A stretch of 64,000 nucleotides of DNA from Amphibalanus amphitrite. Taxonomy: Eukaryota > Arthropoda > Thecostraca > Balanomorpha > Balanidae. Below, in pieces: positions 12,301 to 24,486 of this stretch (position 1 is its first letter; each line of letters opens with the position of its first letter). The translations under genes and the position numbers were made by a program. The stretch covers positions 62,001-126,000 of the forward strand of contig NW_024881537.1 in the NCBI RefSeq assembly GCF_019059575.1. The letters run 5' to 3'. The notes under the pieces were generated by a model. The model had not been told where the DNA came from. It was given only the letters and a program-made list of their open reading frames with translations, and ran no database searches.

Positions 12301-13229
12301 TTTACAGTCGAAACTCGCCCCTTCAACGCTTCAACGCAGCTTCATACGCGGCGCGTGGTCGGCCGGCGCACCACTGAGTGGTATACTGTACCGCTCCACA
12401 CAACTGTCCTGCGGTACAGCATAACTTCCAGTGATACTGCTCCGCACCGCTCGCGGTCCGTCGCAGTTTCCAACCTGAAGTTTATCTGTCACTCGATTTT
12501 ATGCCTGCAGGTATACCAGGTTTAGAGGGCAAATCGCATATACATTGACTCCTTCACAATCGCACACTCATTCTTACGCGACAAAGTTTTAGTGGCAGCA
12601 CAAAAGGATAGGTAACGCACTATAGCCGTTTTCACGACGGAACTTTCGCTGAGGAACCTATTTGATACCTGAAAAGTACCTACTCTTTGAGGCTTTAACA
12701 TCCCCCAAACTGAAATATTTTATGTTCAAAATAATTTTAGAAGTTTAAATCCGGGCATTCTTTGCCCTCAAATCACTTATTTATTTATAAACACAGCAAT
12801 TTTCGGTTCTAGTAGCCCACCTTTCGACTATGAGGTATCAAATCTGTATGTATCATTTCTAAGCCCGACAAGTCGACACTTTGCTGTGGTGTCTTTGCGA
12901 GGAGTATCTGAGAGGGGCAAGGCGTCGACACCGCCCTGCCACTCTGCAATAATGCCGACACAGAGACGCAGTCCATTTCATATGAAAGGGCTGAGTTTCT
13001 GAGTGACAGGGACATAAAGCGTGGGATATGAGACGGGACAGAGCGTTCCTTGTGTCATTATTTTGCAGAAGACATTTTAAGAAACTTTATTCTCAGTAAT
13101 ATTGTCAGTTCATGAAGCATTATATCTTCTACGCCCAAAGAAGGCGCAACAAGTACAAACTATGGAAATAGGGATTATAAGATAGACATATACATAGTTG
13201 CAAAACTCCTCGAATGTTTTTGTTATTCC
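9313..13229. other. No gene recognised
   Basis: Mostly unique DNA. A (GT)n/G-tract lies at 11695-11720. A 22-bp segment at 12410-12431 recurs inside the 97-bp tandem repeat at 30241-30532. Several ORFs of 70-200 codons have no recognisable motif and no splice context. Confidence 0.45.
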
Positions 13230-13233
13230 TTAA

Positions 13234-13700
13234 AGGGACCCTCCCACCTTAACATTAGTTTTGAGTTGAGATAGCCAAGTTTGCGGCCAGGCTCAGAAAC
13301 CACCATTTATCCTGGTCGCAACCCCCGCAGCTTTATGGTGCTCAAGAAATTTCTTCCCTTTACTTGCAGGGTGGGACCAGCGTGGTCCCTATCTCTTAAC
13401 CATTACGGGAATCTGATGACGTCATCAGGCTTTCGAATGTCCGTTAAATGTTTGACTAAAACGTTTTGTAGCACGCGGTGGTATATGCTGCTTTGCGCGC
13501 AACAAATGCCGCACTTTCAAATAAAGTCGCTAGGAACAGCGGAGATCCCAAAAAGTAAACAAAAGTAAAAGTCTAATATCTTGAAAACCGGTGAATATTT
13601 TTCGATGAAATTTGGTAGATATTCGTTTTTGCTCTTTCTGAACCGAGCGACATCACTTTCATGCCAATTCATTAACTTTTTTGAAGGTGGGAGGGTCCCT
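13234..13700. mobile_element. TTAA-target MITE, 467 bp
   Basis: Perfect 17-bp inverted termini AGGGACCCTCCCACCTT (13234-13250 and 13684-13700) are flanked on both sides by TTAA (13230-13233 and 13701-13704). TTAA targets are typical of piggyBac and Kolobok elements. It has no coding capacity. Confidence 0.82.
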
Positions 13701-13704
13701 TTAA

Positions 13705-16700
13705 ACTTTCGATGCCGAGACGAGCCTGACCGTGCAGTGGTCAGCAGTCAGAGCCGGTGCCCTATCTTGCATTTCCCTAAGCGCTGGTCGTTGCCGTCAG
13801 TTATCGTTTACCGCATCGGCCGCAGCCGTCCGCCCGATCCGCCAACATACCTACAAGTGGTTGACATCACTGGCTCGCCGCCTATCACCGCAGGCGCTGG
13901 CTAATGGGAAAACTTTTAATCTCATTACGACGCGTTATCGGCGCCCATAAGGTCCACTTATCGGCGCGTCACCACAGCTGGGTCGCCCTTGTTGACAGGC
14001 TGAGTTAGGACGAGGCCGGCGGCTCCTCTGGCGTCGATCAGCTGGTCCGAAGGCAGACAGAGGAGAGGAACCGTCAACCGGGGACGCTCTGTCTCGCCGC
14101 GCGCCCGGCAAACTTTTCGGCGGCCCGCGGGGAGCCGGCCGATTGAAAATCACCCGTAATTGAAGGCTGCCCCGCCGAGGAATATCCGGGATTCCCGCAA
14201 ACGCAGCCATGATTGGCTTTTGGGGATCAGCCAATCACCATTCACCTGGCCCGCCAAAATGGAAACTTTGCTGAAATGAAATCACTCATGCCAATCTGAT
14301 GCCACCTAGACTTAAGATGAACTGAGAAATGAATAGCATGCTCCTCTATGTAATAGAATCAAGCTATGCATTATTTGACAATCCAACGGATTCTTTGATG
14401 AGATGTAGCATAATCCATTCCAATGTTCGCGCGATCCAGATTGTTATCAAATGAGCGAACACTAACTGACATATTTTGATTGCCCGAAAGGCAAAAAACG
14501 GAGACTTGGAGGAACAACTATGAAAAATATATTCATCCATCTTATAGTTTTGGTCATTTATGTGCCGACACAATGCTAGTTGCTTTCACAACGAATCTCG
14601 TTGATAAACTTAACTAGAATATTGTGTCCCGATGCACTTTCCCACAAAAGTAGCAATGTTCTTTGGTACGTTTTCAGGACGTTTTCACCGTCTACAATAG
14701 CTGCCTGCAATAAGGATTGGCCTATTTCGCGTTTCGCTTTATCTGGCCATATTGTAGTGGGTTGCCGGGTGGCTGTAGCGCTGCAGAATAAACCATCCTG
14801 CAGCCGGGACGGTGCAGTGTTTGCTTTTCATTAAGCTCGGTGGCAGCCGGTGCCGGAGCTGTTTCTCCGGTTGCCGCCGCGCGATTGTAGTGCTTAATTA
14901 GCCGGCCGGCGGTGGCGGAGGCGGCGGCAGAGTCGGGCCGGCGCGGCGGTGCAGTCCCCGGGAGTCGGGGGGTCACCAGGAGCGCTCCGGAGGATCGCCG
15001 AGGATGTATCGGGTCACTCTGGGTCAAATGGGTCAGCGCTGCAAATAGCGCAGCCGGGAACTAATGAGCAGGCCCTGGGGAATACGAAGAAGTCCTGCAG
15101 TGTTGTGGCTGGTTAGGGGTTATCTGATACCCCAGTACTAATTATCCTCCGTCGACCGGCGGTGCTGGGGGCGATTAGCAGTGCATGTACAGGCACATAC
15201 GTACGGAAGTATGTACGTGCTCTGGGTGAAAGGTCATTGATGATTATTTTTGATACCGTTCGATGGCTGGCTGGTCACTTGTGACATGACTGGTGGATGT
15301 CTAGGAGGCATGAATATCCGGCGACAGGTATCGAGAAATCCCCTACAAAACCTCCCGTGTAAGTAGATGGTGGTGGACTGTACCGAGCCGAGTGAAGAGT
15401 CTGACAGAGACATCCGTGGGAGGTGATGATCAGAATGGCCCTCCGCTCGGCCGGATTATCGATCTTCTCTTTGAAAAGCCTGCACATATGCAGATTTTGC
15501 CCAGTTCCTCGGCCGCGCTGCCACTCCCCGTCGACTGGTTCAACACTTTGTGAGAGACGAGCTGACACAGCTTCCCGACAACCCTAGCAGAGAGTGCAAT
15601 TCCCTCCGGTCTTGTGATCCGATCAATAATGGTATTAGGGAACAAATTCTGGGCGTAAAGGATTCAATATTCTTCCATCCTTAGCGTAGAATAAGCTCCT
15701 TGCGTGAGATTTTATTTATCAAACTATGTCCTGAAATTAGGCATGCATGTTTATGAGACATTTTTTACATTTAATTTGCATAAGTGGCACTTATGCACTT
15801 ACGCGGCGCTTATGCATAAATGCAAAAGTGGTAGGTTATCCGTCATCATAACGGGAACATAAATCTCACGCATGAATGCGCTTGGTAGTTCTTTTAAAAA
15901 CTCTCCATAGAATCTCCAAAGCGCATCCACTGAAATCTGTCTCCACTGCATCTATTCTGTCTATTTTGTCGTGACCGAGCCGAGCCGTTTGGCGTCAACG
16001 ATCAGTTACTGGCGCGACAGCTTCGGCTATTCATTTAAATTCCAATTTGCTTAAGTGCTACATGACGGGGCCTTTTGAAGCTTTGAAAAGATCTCTCCGG
16101 CGGCCGCCGCTGTTAATCTGCGATGTAATTCAAACGTGGCCGCCGCGGCCGCTGCTCACACACCAAAGGAGAGCGGCGGCGCTGTAGGAGCGGGACAGGC
16201 AGACGGCACCGGACCCTGGCCGCCGGACGAGCGGAGACACTGGAGAGGGTGACATCTCCGCCGGAACATCCGCACTTCCGGTGGTCATCTGTCAGCGCGC
16301 CGCCGCCGGAAATGACCGCTCCTGCCGCCGCGGCCGGCGATCCTAAACGACCTGCAGTGGCCACGGTGACCACTGGCCGGCGATCCCATACGACCTGCAG
16401 TGGTCAGATGACCTGCGGTGGCCGGCAACTCTATACGACCTGTCGCGGGAAGACGACCTTATACGGTGGCAGGGGTCCTAAAGACGACCTGCAGCGGGCA
16501 GACGACCTGCGGTGGCTAGCGACCCCATACCACCTGCCGCGGCAACCGGTGGCGGTGACCTGCTTCGGACCCGCGACCCGGCGATCTGTGGCTATCTAGC
16601 ATCCAAGACCAATATAGTAAAAACAGCTGGTGTTATGCCTACGTACCATACCCGTATCTACGCCGAACGATATGCTCAATTTCTCAATAAAGGGCAGAGG

Positions 16701-17276
16701 GCTTCTGGTATTGCTGGTTGATTTGATATGCAAACGACGAAAAGTTTTTGGTGATAAACTAGCTCTGATAGTAGGTAGTAAAATAAAAACAGTTTTTTGT
16801 TACAAAAGTATTCGGTTCGACCTAAGCCACTTTGTCTAATGGCCGCACTACGCCGCGTTGTAGTGAATACGGTAACCAATGGTCCATGGCCCTCCTCTTG
16901 ACCAAAAGATTGATATTCCGTTCCTAGTGGCGTCTTAGGCAGGGCATCTCGGAAACAACCCACGTCTGTCCCGCCGATCTGCTGTTCAGTCGAGACGGCC
17001 GGCAGCGAGACAGGCGGCACGGTTGCCATGACAACTGGATGCCGTGCACGTTTAGCCGCGGCGATCAGGGGATATCTAAATTCATCGACGCTGTCCTCGC
17101 CAGTCGGCGGCGGCCTCTAACCGCCTCTGGCCGTAATATCTGAGTGGTTGAAACGGCCTCACGTGGGTATTTTGAGTTCAATTTTGTCAGATTCATGGGA
17201 CACGTGTACGGAATGCCATTCCCTTGATGGTGTTCGCCGGGTACCTGCGGGGAATAAGGCCACTCTGTCGCCATTG
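13705..17276. other. No gene recognised; several GC-rich patches
   Basis: 14090-14260, 14780-15060 and 16090-16330 are GC-rich and look non-repetitive, so they could be regulatory, but no gene start can be defined. 15777-15797 is a short palindrome. Confidence 0.4.
16250..16570. repeat. Imperfect tandem repeat around CGACCTGCAGTGG
   Basis: Six or more variants of ACGACCTGCRGTGGYC spaced 25-60 bp (for example 16349, 16399, 16419, 16485 and 16504). The ORF across it is a repeat product. Confidence 0.6.
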
Positions 17277-17282
17277 TGAGAG

Positions 17283-19956
17283 CCAAGGGCTCCGCCACCG
17301 GGGGGGACGGGTGGGACATGTCCCCCCCAACCAAAATGTTGGGTGGGACATACTATCTTTTGTCCCCCCCCCCCCCCCCCAATAATCGGCTCTCCTGCTG
17401 GTAGATAAATCGACTCTTGTTCCTGACACCGAAAACAGAACATAGGTGCAAAGATTCTCCGAAGAAAAAAGACATAGGTAATGATAATTTAATTAACCTG
17501 TCGTCGATAACTATATTGTCGCTGTGCTTTTTGTCTTTTTCTGTTATGGGGGCAACGGATTTCAGTTTGTTTGTTTTTTTGGTAGACCATATCGACAGGC
17601 GATTTCGCGTTAGGTATATCAACTTGAGTCTACTGACGAATGTTCGCAATCACACGCGCCATTCCGATGATGAATCCAGTAGGTATATCCAGATCAGATA
17701 GGGATTTCTCAATCAATTAAACGCGCAACACGGAAATTACTCTTTCGGGTAAACGCGTTCGTTCTTTGGAAGCTTCCATCGGTCAAATAAGAATATTGCA
17801 GAACTGTAGGATGAGAGAAGATGTTTGTTTCCAGTGTTTGAGAGGTTAACCCTCGTTCTTATGGTGGGTCGGTTGCCCCATCCCACAGTGATGCAAATGG
17901 GGTTCACGAGTGGCCATAAATACCCAAAAGTCAAGTTTACCAAATCGAGTTAATTGCGATATGGCCGAGTAGACAAATGTTTGGGGCATCTGAAATCACA
18001 TGGTTTTCATGTTTTTGTCAAAACCGGCCTCGTGTATAATCGTCAGAAGTCGTGACATTTTCTAGGTCGTAAAATGACGGTCAGACACTCGCAAGTTCAA
18101 ACGCCGCTGGTTTGCGTTCATTTCGTACAAATTGAAAAAAATATGCATGGGAATGATCCCCAAAGCCTTCTGCTTCTAATGCTGGGTCACAAAAAGCCGT
18201 ATCTCATTCGCTTTGGTGGTAATCTGACTATTTATCATCATGTTGCAATCGCAGTTTTTTACTAAGAAAAAAATGCTTTCGTTTCACCTACAGCACTTAA
18301 CACAGTGTGTGCCCGTTAGTCCACCATACCATAGCCTTCCCTAATCATTTCTGAGTCACATCGTGAAAGAATTAAGGCGCTAGCACAGGGCTGACCGGCG
18401 CTACAGAGGTTTTTGTCCGGGTGGTCTGGTGCCGCAGTGGGCGCGCAGTGGGCGGGTGGGTGCCGCCGGGCGGCGTCCGAGCGGCGCGGCGGCGCGGCCG
18501 CCCGGGCCGCCCGCTGCGCCGCAGCACCCGACCGTGCCGGACGAAAACTTCTGTAGCGCCGGTCAGCCCTGTGCTAGCGCCTTAATTCTTTCACGATGCG
18601 ACTCAGAAATGATTAGGGAATGCTATGATATGGTGCACTAGTGGGCACACACTGTGTGAAGTGCTGTAGGTTAATTGAAAGCAAATATTTTTGGTAAAAA
18701 GTTGCGGTTGCAACATGATTACAAATAGTAAGCTCACCGCCATACCAAAATAGATACGGCTTTGTATGACGTGGCATTAGAAGCAGCAGGTTTCGGGGAT
18801 CATTTTCATGTATAATTTTTGCAGTTTGTATGACATGAACGCACGCTAGCGGCACTTGAATTTCAAGTACCTGACAGTCATTTTACGACATCGAAAATGT
18901 CTCGACTTCTGACAATCCTACACGAGGCCGGTTTTGACAAAAACATTAAAATCATACTTTTTCAGACACCCCAAACATTTGCCTGACTGACCATATTACG
19001 ATTTATTCGATTAAGTGAACTTGAATTTTGGGCCTTTTTCGTATTTATGGCCACTCGTGAACCCCATTTGCATCACTGTGCATCCCTCAGTTTTTCGCAA
19101 GTAACTCGCGTAAAAAGTGGTTTAACGTGACGAAACTATAAGTATTTCCCGGGAATTTTACACATCCCCTGAAAATTTCATGATCCTAGCCCTCCTGACC
19201 CTTGGGCCTGTGGCCTATTTCTCCAGACCATGTCAGGCCGAAACACCGATTCGGCGTATGTTAGCGCACATTATCTAACGTTTCCAGACTTGTTATGTCA
19301 TAAAACCGAGCCAACATTTGAAATGACGGTAGACACATGCATTATGGTTGGTGTCAAGGTCACGTGAATATCAGGTCAAGGTCATTACCGTTAGATGAAT
19401 TTGGTTCACTTTTTCGAGTTAGGCATGTTACTAGGAAACTTTTTGGAGATGATGTCGAATTAAGCATCCATTTGAACATTTGAGAAGTAGGTTTGGTACC
19501 AATGCAACATGTTACGAAGCTGTCTGTGGTGGTTGACACCTACTTTGGCTAGCCGGCGGGACACGCATGACGCACTTGTTGAACTCACCTAACCTGACCC
19601 GACCTTCGCCAAATGCTAAAAACTGATTCAGATTCAGCGCAAAACTATGAGCCAGATACCATTAAGAAATTGAGGCTTATTTTTCAATTTATTTTCCGTC
19701 TGGTGTGACAATATGAGGAAGGTGCAATCTAATATTGGGTACCTAATAGGTATTGCATGGGTCAGGTGGCCTAACATTTCTCTGCTTTTTTTTAGTAAAA
19801 AAAAGTCATCGTATCAGGGCTATGACGAAAAACAAGTGGCCTAAATCCGATGAGAAAACTGAATTTGGGGGTACCCTAGGTTTAGAGGAGACAATAGGGC
19901 GATGGGCGAAGAGCAGACCGTCCCCCCCAACCAAAAGTCCGTGGCGGAGCCCTTGG
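17283..19956. mobile_element. 2.67 kb non-autonomous element with 16-bp inverted ends and 6-bp target duplication
   Basis: The termini are CCAAGGGCTCCGCCAC (17283-17298) and its exact complement (19941-19956). TGAGAG directly flanks both ends (17277-17282 and 19957-19962). Poly-C and CCCCCCCAACCAAAA blocks occur near both ends. It contains the 1.2 kb foldback at 17884-19080 and no transposase. Its superfamily is unclear; a 6-bp duplication is unusual among common cut-and-paste groups. Confidence 0.72.
17884..19080. repeat. Long inverted repeat (foldback), arms about 540 bp, GC-rich 115-bp centre
   Basis: The left arm (17884-18421) reads from CACAGTGATGCAAATGGGG to GCGCTACAGAGG-TTTTTGTCCGG; the right arm (18537-19080) is its diverged reverse complement. 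The arms align along their whole length with scattered differences and small gaps. The centre 18422-18536 is almost pure G/C. A transcript through it would fold into a long hairpin. Confidence 0.88.
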
Positions 19957-19962
19957 TGAGAG

Positions 19963-20492
19963 CTTCTGCAGAACATGGTGGTGCCCGGCATGATGCGACA
20001 GTCATAATGTATTCATGGCCGACTGTTAGCTCTGAATTTGTGCAAAATGTGGAATATTAGAGGCAAGTAGCAAGTAGGTATTAGGTGAAAATGAAATTAT
20101 AACTTACACGGCACCTCTTCTCCAAAACGCTATAAACAAAATTATATGAAAGCATGACTAAAAGTGTGTCACGTCTGAATGTCTGTTTATTGTGTCGTAT
20201 TGCATGCTTTTTAGATTTGACCAGTGTGTCTCGCGTTTTAGGACATCTAGCGGCGCCATGCTATCTTCTTGAGACTTCTTTTATTCTCTGAATAATACGT
20301 AAATGATAAACGATCGCCGTAAATCCAGCGCTTGAGAATCACAAAACACTCTGAGCTTCTTCAAGGTGCCCAAAACACGCTGACCAAGGGCTGTGAGCCG
20401 GCTTATCACAGCCATAACTTTTGTTAGTGCCTAGCATTGTGATAAATCCCCGCTGGGTCTCAGGTTGGTCGGCGAGTTTCGCCGCCACTCAC
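19963..20492. other. No gene seen
   Basis: Unique DNA lying in the first intron after the His-rich exon on the minus strand. Confidence 0.4.
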
Positions 20493-21164
20493 CTGATAGT
20501 TTCCGTAGCCCATGTGGTCGCAGTGGCAGCGGCAGCTCTGCAGGTGCTCCTCCATGTCCACTGGCATGTCCATGGCACACTCGTGGTGCAGCTCGTGCAG
20601 CTCGTGCACGTGCGCCACGTGCGCCACATGCGGCCGCTGCGCCAGCTCGTGGCGGTGCAGCAGGTCCAGGCCGTGGCACTCGGCCGCCCCCTCCCCGGCC
20701 CCGGCCCCACCCGGTGGCGCTCGGGCAGGCAGCACGTGTACGGCGCGCGTCTCGAAAATGGGCGAGTTGCGCCGTGACTCGAAGATCGGCGAGTTGCGCC
20801 GTGAGTCGTACAAGGGCGAGCCGCGGCGGGAGGACTCGTACACGGGCGAGCGGGCGTCGGGACAGCGCAGGGGCGCCGCGGCAGCCAGCTCCGGGGGCGA
20901 GCCGGCCAGCACGGCCGCCTGGCCGTTACACTGGTGCCACGGCCGGCCGGCGCGACCGTGCTCTCCGTGACCGCCGTGACTCCCGTGACTTCCGTGATTT
21001 CCGTGGTCACCGTGACCCGCGTGGTCACCGTGACTGGCCATGTGCGGTCCCAGGTGCGCCGCCAAGTGTCCACTGTGACTGGCGTGACCTCCGTGACCTC
21101 CGTGAGTGCCGTGGCCTCCGTGACTCCTCTCACGGCCTGCATGATGCGGGCAGGAGTGCGACAT
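20493..21164 (-). CDS. First coding exon of an unrecognised gene; His-rich N-terminus
   Basis: The ATG at 21164 has A at -3, and an in-frame TGA lies about 40 nt upstream, so it is the first Met of this frame. 224 codons run to a good donor, CAACTATCAG-like AACTATCAG|GTGAGT at 20493, phase 0. Residues 15-70 are a run of His-Gly-rich triplets (SHG, GHG, DHG). Residues 104-140 hold four tandem copies of a Ser-Pro-aromatic motif (RSPVYES, GSPLYDS, NSPIFES, NSPIFET) joined by Arg-Arg. Residues 180-194 are again His-rich, and the exon ends MEEHLQSCRCHCDHMGYGNYQ-like, with a CRCHC cluster at 211-215. I do not recognise the family, and no later exon was found towards 1. Codon use is GC-rich like TCF25. 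The open opposite strand (plus, about 259 codons) is a shadow of this composition. A spliced upstream 5' UTR is possible. Confidence 0.68.
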
Positions 21165-21299
21165 TTCTTCTTCCCTGTTGGGCCCAGATGCGCCCCAAGA
21201 AATTCGTCACAAAAAGAATCCCTGATCTACAAACACGAAGTTAAACTGTCTCACTAAGTCACCACTTTGCAATGCCTACACGATACACGTCACTACAGG

Positions 21300-21780
21300 A
21301 TGCAAAGAGCAGCGTCGGAACTGTTAGCGCAACTAGTTTCACTTGGTGAACGCACGTCACGGTCCCGCCAGAGCAGTTTCTGCAGCCGTCTCCAGCTCCG
21401 CCGTCCCCAGAGTCCTCAGTCGTGTCAAGAACGACGCTCCCCAAACAAATCCCCAAAGAGCTGTCGAAGCTCAGTCCGCGTCGCCAAAAAAGTCGCCACG
21501 GCTGGACGACCGTCCTCCGTCGGCGGAGCGCGTCCGACGTCTGCGCCGACACTGCGCCCGTCGCCAGCGGCGCGGAACGGCGGCACACACCGAGTAAGCG
21601 TTGGTTTCCCCGCGGCCCCCGCCGAGCCGGAGCCGAGACTGACGGCGGCGGCGGTGGCGGCGGCGGCCGAGACGCAGCGGCGGCGCGCGCCGGTACCTAC
21701 TGCCTGCTCGGCGCCGCTCCTCTCCTAGGAGGGGGGGGGGGGGGGCACCGGTGCTCCGCCGGCGCTCTGTGCCAAGGTCC
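21300..21780 (-). promoter_or_regulatory. GC-rich upstream region of the His-rich gene (possible promoter/5' UTR)
   Basis: This stretch directly upstream of the ATG at 21164 is rich in CG dinucleotides and includes a (GGC)n-like run near 21640-21690 and a G14-like tract near 21730. No TATA box stands out. The position suggests a promoter or 5' UTR, but nothing in the sequence fixes a transcription start. ORFs here on both strands look like composition effects. Confidence 0.35.
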
Positions 21781-22175
21781 GTGCGTGAACAGGTGGTTGT
21801 GTGCACGAGACACGGTAATCATGGGGTTATATCGTGTGTGGGAAGCTGCAAAATTTCATACTATAAATTACCTATCATTTATCACTGGGTGTTACCTATG
21901 TTTACATGCCAAAACATTTAGAGAGGCTGGGAAAGTGGGCCATTATTTTTATGATACTTTTGAAAATTTGCAAACGGCAATGACGTTTTAATATTGGCTT
22001 GAAATATTGACTTCAGAGTTTCTAATGGCCTGCATCAGATATTGGATAGGTATACAATACCAATTAAAGTTTATGAGCTGTGCGAATTTTTGACTCCACA
22101 AATTCGCCAATGAGCAGCACCCTTCGTTTTACTTACTTTGCCCACACTAGTTCTGCATATTGAAAACAAAAATAT

Positions 22176-22178
<3 letters not shown>

Positions 22179-22262
<84 letters not shown>
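22179..22262. repeat. (CT)n microsatellite
   Basis: About 42 uninterrupted CT units. Confidence 0.98.
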
Positions 22263-22265
<3 letters not shown>

Positions 22266-24480
22266 ATTTGCCCATACCTCCTTTATTATATCACTTTTCC
22301 GTCTCCTTCCCTCTCTCGCGCCTTCCTTCCACTCTCTTTCTCCACCCTCCCACCGCTCGGCAGACCACTGCACCCAATTCTCCGCACGTAGGCCGCTCTG
22401 TTGGTATTACCCGACTGCAGGCTCAGTCGGCACTAAACGGAGGGTCGAACCGCCGGCTACGAGGCGCCCGGAAGGTAAGAACCACTGTCTGAGCCGCTGG
22501 CGCTCGTGCCGACCGGTTGTGGCCGTGTTTTAGCGTGGTGAGGGGTAGTGCGGGGGTGAGTTAGAGGTGAAGTCAGATGCCAAGTGGTGACCAGTGTGGG
22601 AGCTTGGTACAGATTGTAAATCTCTCTCGATGTCACGATTATGTTAGTCTTTAGATTTGAGCTGTGGGGTCACCTACCAAGGTCAGGTGAATATCAAAAT
22701 TGGTGTTTTAGCAGTTCGGATTTCATAACATACCTATTGCTGAGCATTTATTGTCATAAAGTCAGTCAAGATTGTGCAAAGCCAATCATATATGTACCTA
22801 AACGAAGAGAAAGCTCACTGTCCGATCCTGAAGGCAAGATTTTTTACTTACACGTAAATGTGGAAAATGAACATTTCAGCAATGCAAAATATTTGCGTTA
22901 TATATGTTGCGTTAGAGTTAACACAAAAAAGTTCAACTGTATCGTGACTTTTCTTTTACGTGTATTATTTCACTGCACAGATGGTCTAAGACGTTAAAGG
23001 TGGCAGCGATTTTGATGTCTAGACACCTAGTCATTCGAAACCGAGTGACATTTCACAAACCACAGTGACTTATCTCCGGCTGAATACATCCACCAAACTC
23101 CCACGTATCGGAGGCCATATGCTGTCCCATGTCATCCGGAGTCATCCGTTACTGCAACGGTGGTGACGCATCGTGGCAGTCACGGCGCTCATTTAGAGGC
23201 GGCATTCATGGCGCAGATAGCGGCTAACGCGTCGCGGCGCGCCGGGCTCGTCGCCGGAGAGTGATAGCGCCACTATCGTCTCCGGTCTGAGGGCGGAGGG
23301 CCGCGGCTGTATCCGCACCGCGGCCATACTTGAGGGGTCATCCGGCCAGGCTTCACTCGGAATCGACTGCCGTCTGTCGGCTGTCAGAGATGGGGAGAGG
23401 TCGGAGGGGAGAGATGGGCGGGGTCAGCGGAGCGAGAGGCGGGGTTAGGGGGAGAGGGGAGGTCACTGGAGAGAGAGGGTGAGGTCATAGTGAAATGCAA
23501 ATTGCAGGGGTGATGTTACAAGGGGAGGGGATCAGTTCGCTGAGAAGAGGCCGGCTGAGGTCGGTGCGGAGAGGCGCAGTCACTTGTGAATTGGGTAACT
23601 GAAGAGGTTAGCATTGGATTCGAGGTATGCTAAATGCATTTCATTGCTTTTTGTAGAAGGTATTTTTCAGAAAACACTGATCTAATGGCATTTTCAAAGA
23701 GTCGCTAGGCGACCAACAATATCGCTTCGAATGATTAATTTTCACTTGCTCATCGCTAAATAATTCACCCGTCTACTGTCAGACTTCATTAAGGAGGGAA
23801 ATTCCCTCCTAATGGGCGCAGCATGGGCGACATTTCGTCACAGTAATCAGATTATGTTAATAGACCCCAGCGCGAATGCCTCTATCAAAAGGCTACTGGT
23901 TGCAAATGAGCGGCCAGGCTGGTCTGAAACTTTATACACGACCTTTCAGCGTGAATTTATCAATATTCAGCGCTAAGGCGACTGATTGAAAAGTCCAACC
24001 ACCAACGGGCACCCGGAGTTTTATTTTAGGTTACTGCTCAATTGACAAGTAAATTTGAGTTCAGTACCTTTATTACAAAATATTTTGGCATTTGACATCA
24101 TCAAATCTCCGCCGAACATATAACAACTCCCAGCATTTAAACACGAAAAGCGATTGCACACCGGCTTGAGGAAGCGCCTTGAAGACCCGTAGCAAGTATC
24201 TAGCCGTTCAACTTATTTACCTAACTCCTAAGCCGCGCCTGATTGCCAAGAGGGTATTTAGAGCCCCTTCTCTTTTCCTTCTTTTCAATCTCTGATAAAT
24301 AAATATATTTGTCGTTACTACGCTGTAAATACCTTAAGCGCACTCACTGTTACGCCTTATATCAAAATCGACACTTGTTCCATCAAAACTCCGTTTACCT
24401 ATATTTGAAAAATGGTAAATGCAAAAAGTTTCAAAGATATGGGCACCACGGCGAGTCTTCTCGTCAACACAGTCCCAGCC
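22263..24480. other. No gene recognised
   Basis: 23210-23340 is GC-rich. 23740-24000 is a non-repetitive stretch with several TAAT and ATTTGCAT-like motifs that could be regulatory; this is only a guess. Confidence 0.4.
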
Positions 24481-24486
24481 TGCCAT

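Noticed and set aside
20465-21257. Plus-strand frames of 259, 152 and 107 codons opposite the His-rich exon
   Set aside because: They are shadows of the GC-rich, triplet-biased minus-strand exon, which has a good start and donor.
21267-21991. Frames of 150-190 codons on both strands upstream of the His-rich gene
   Set aside because: Overlapping frames in all directions in GC-rich DNA; the plus-strand one contains poly-G translation.
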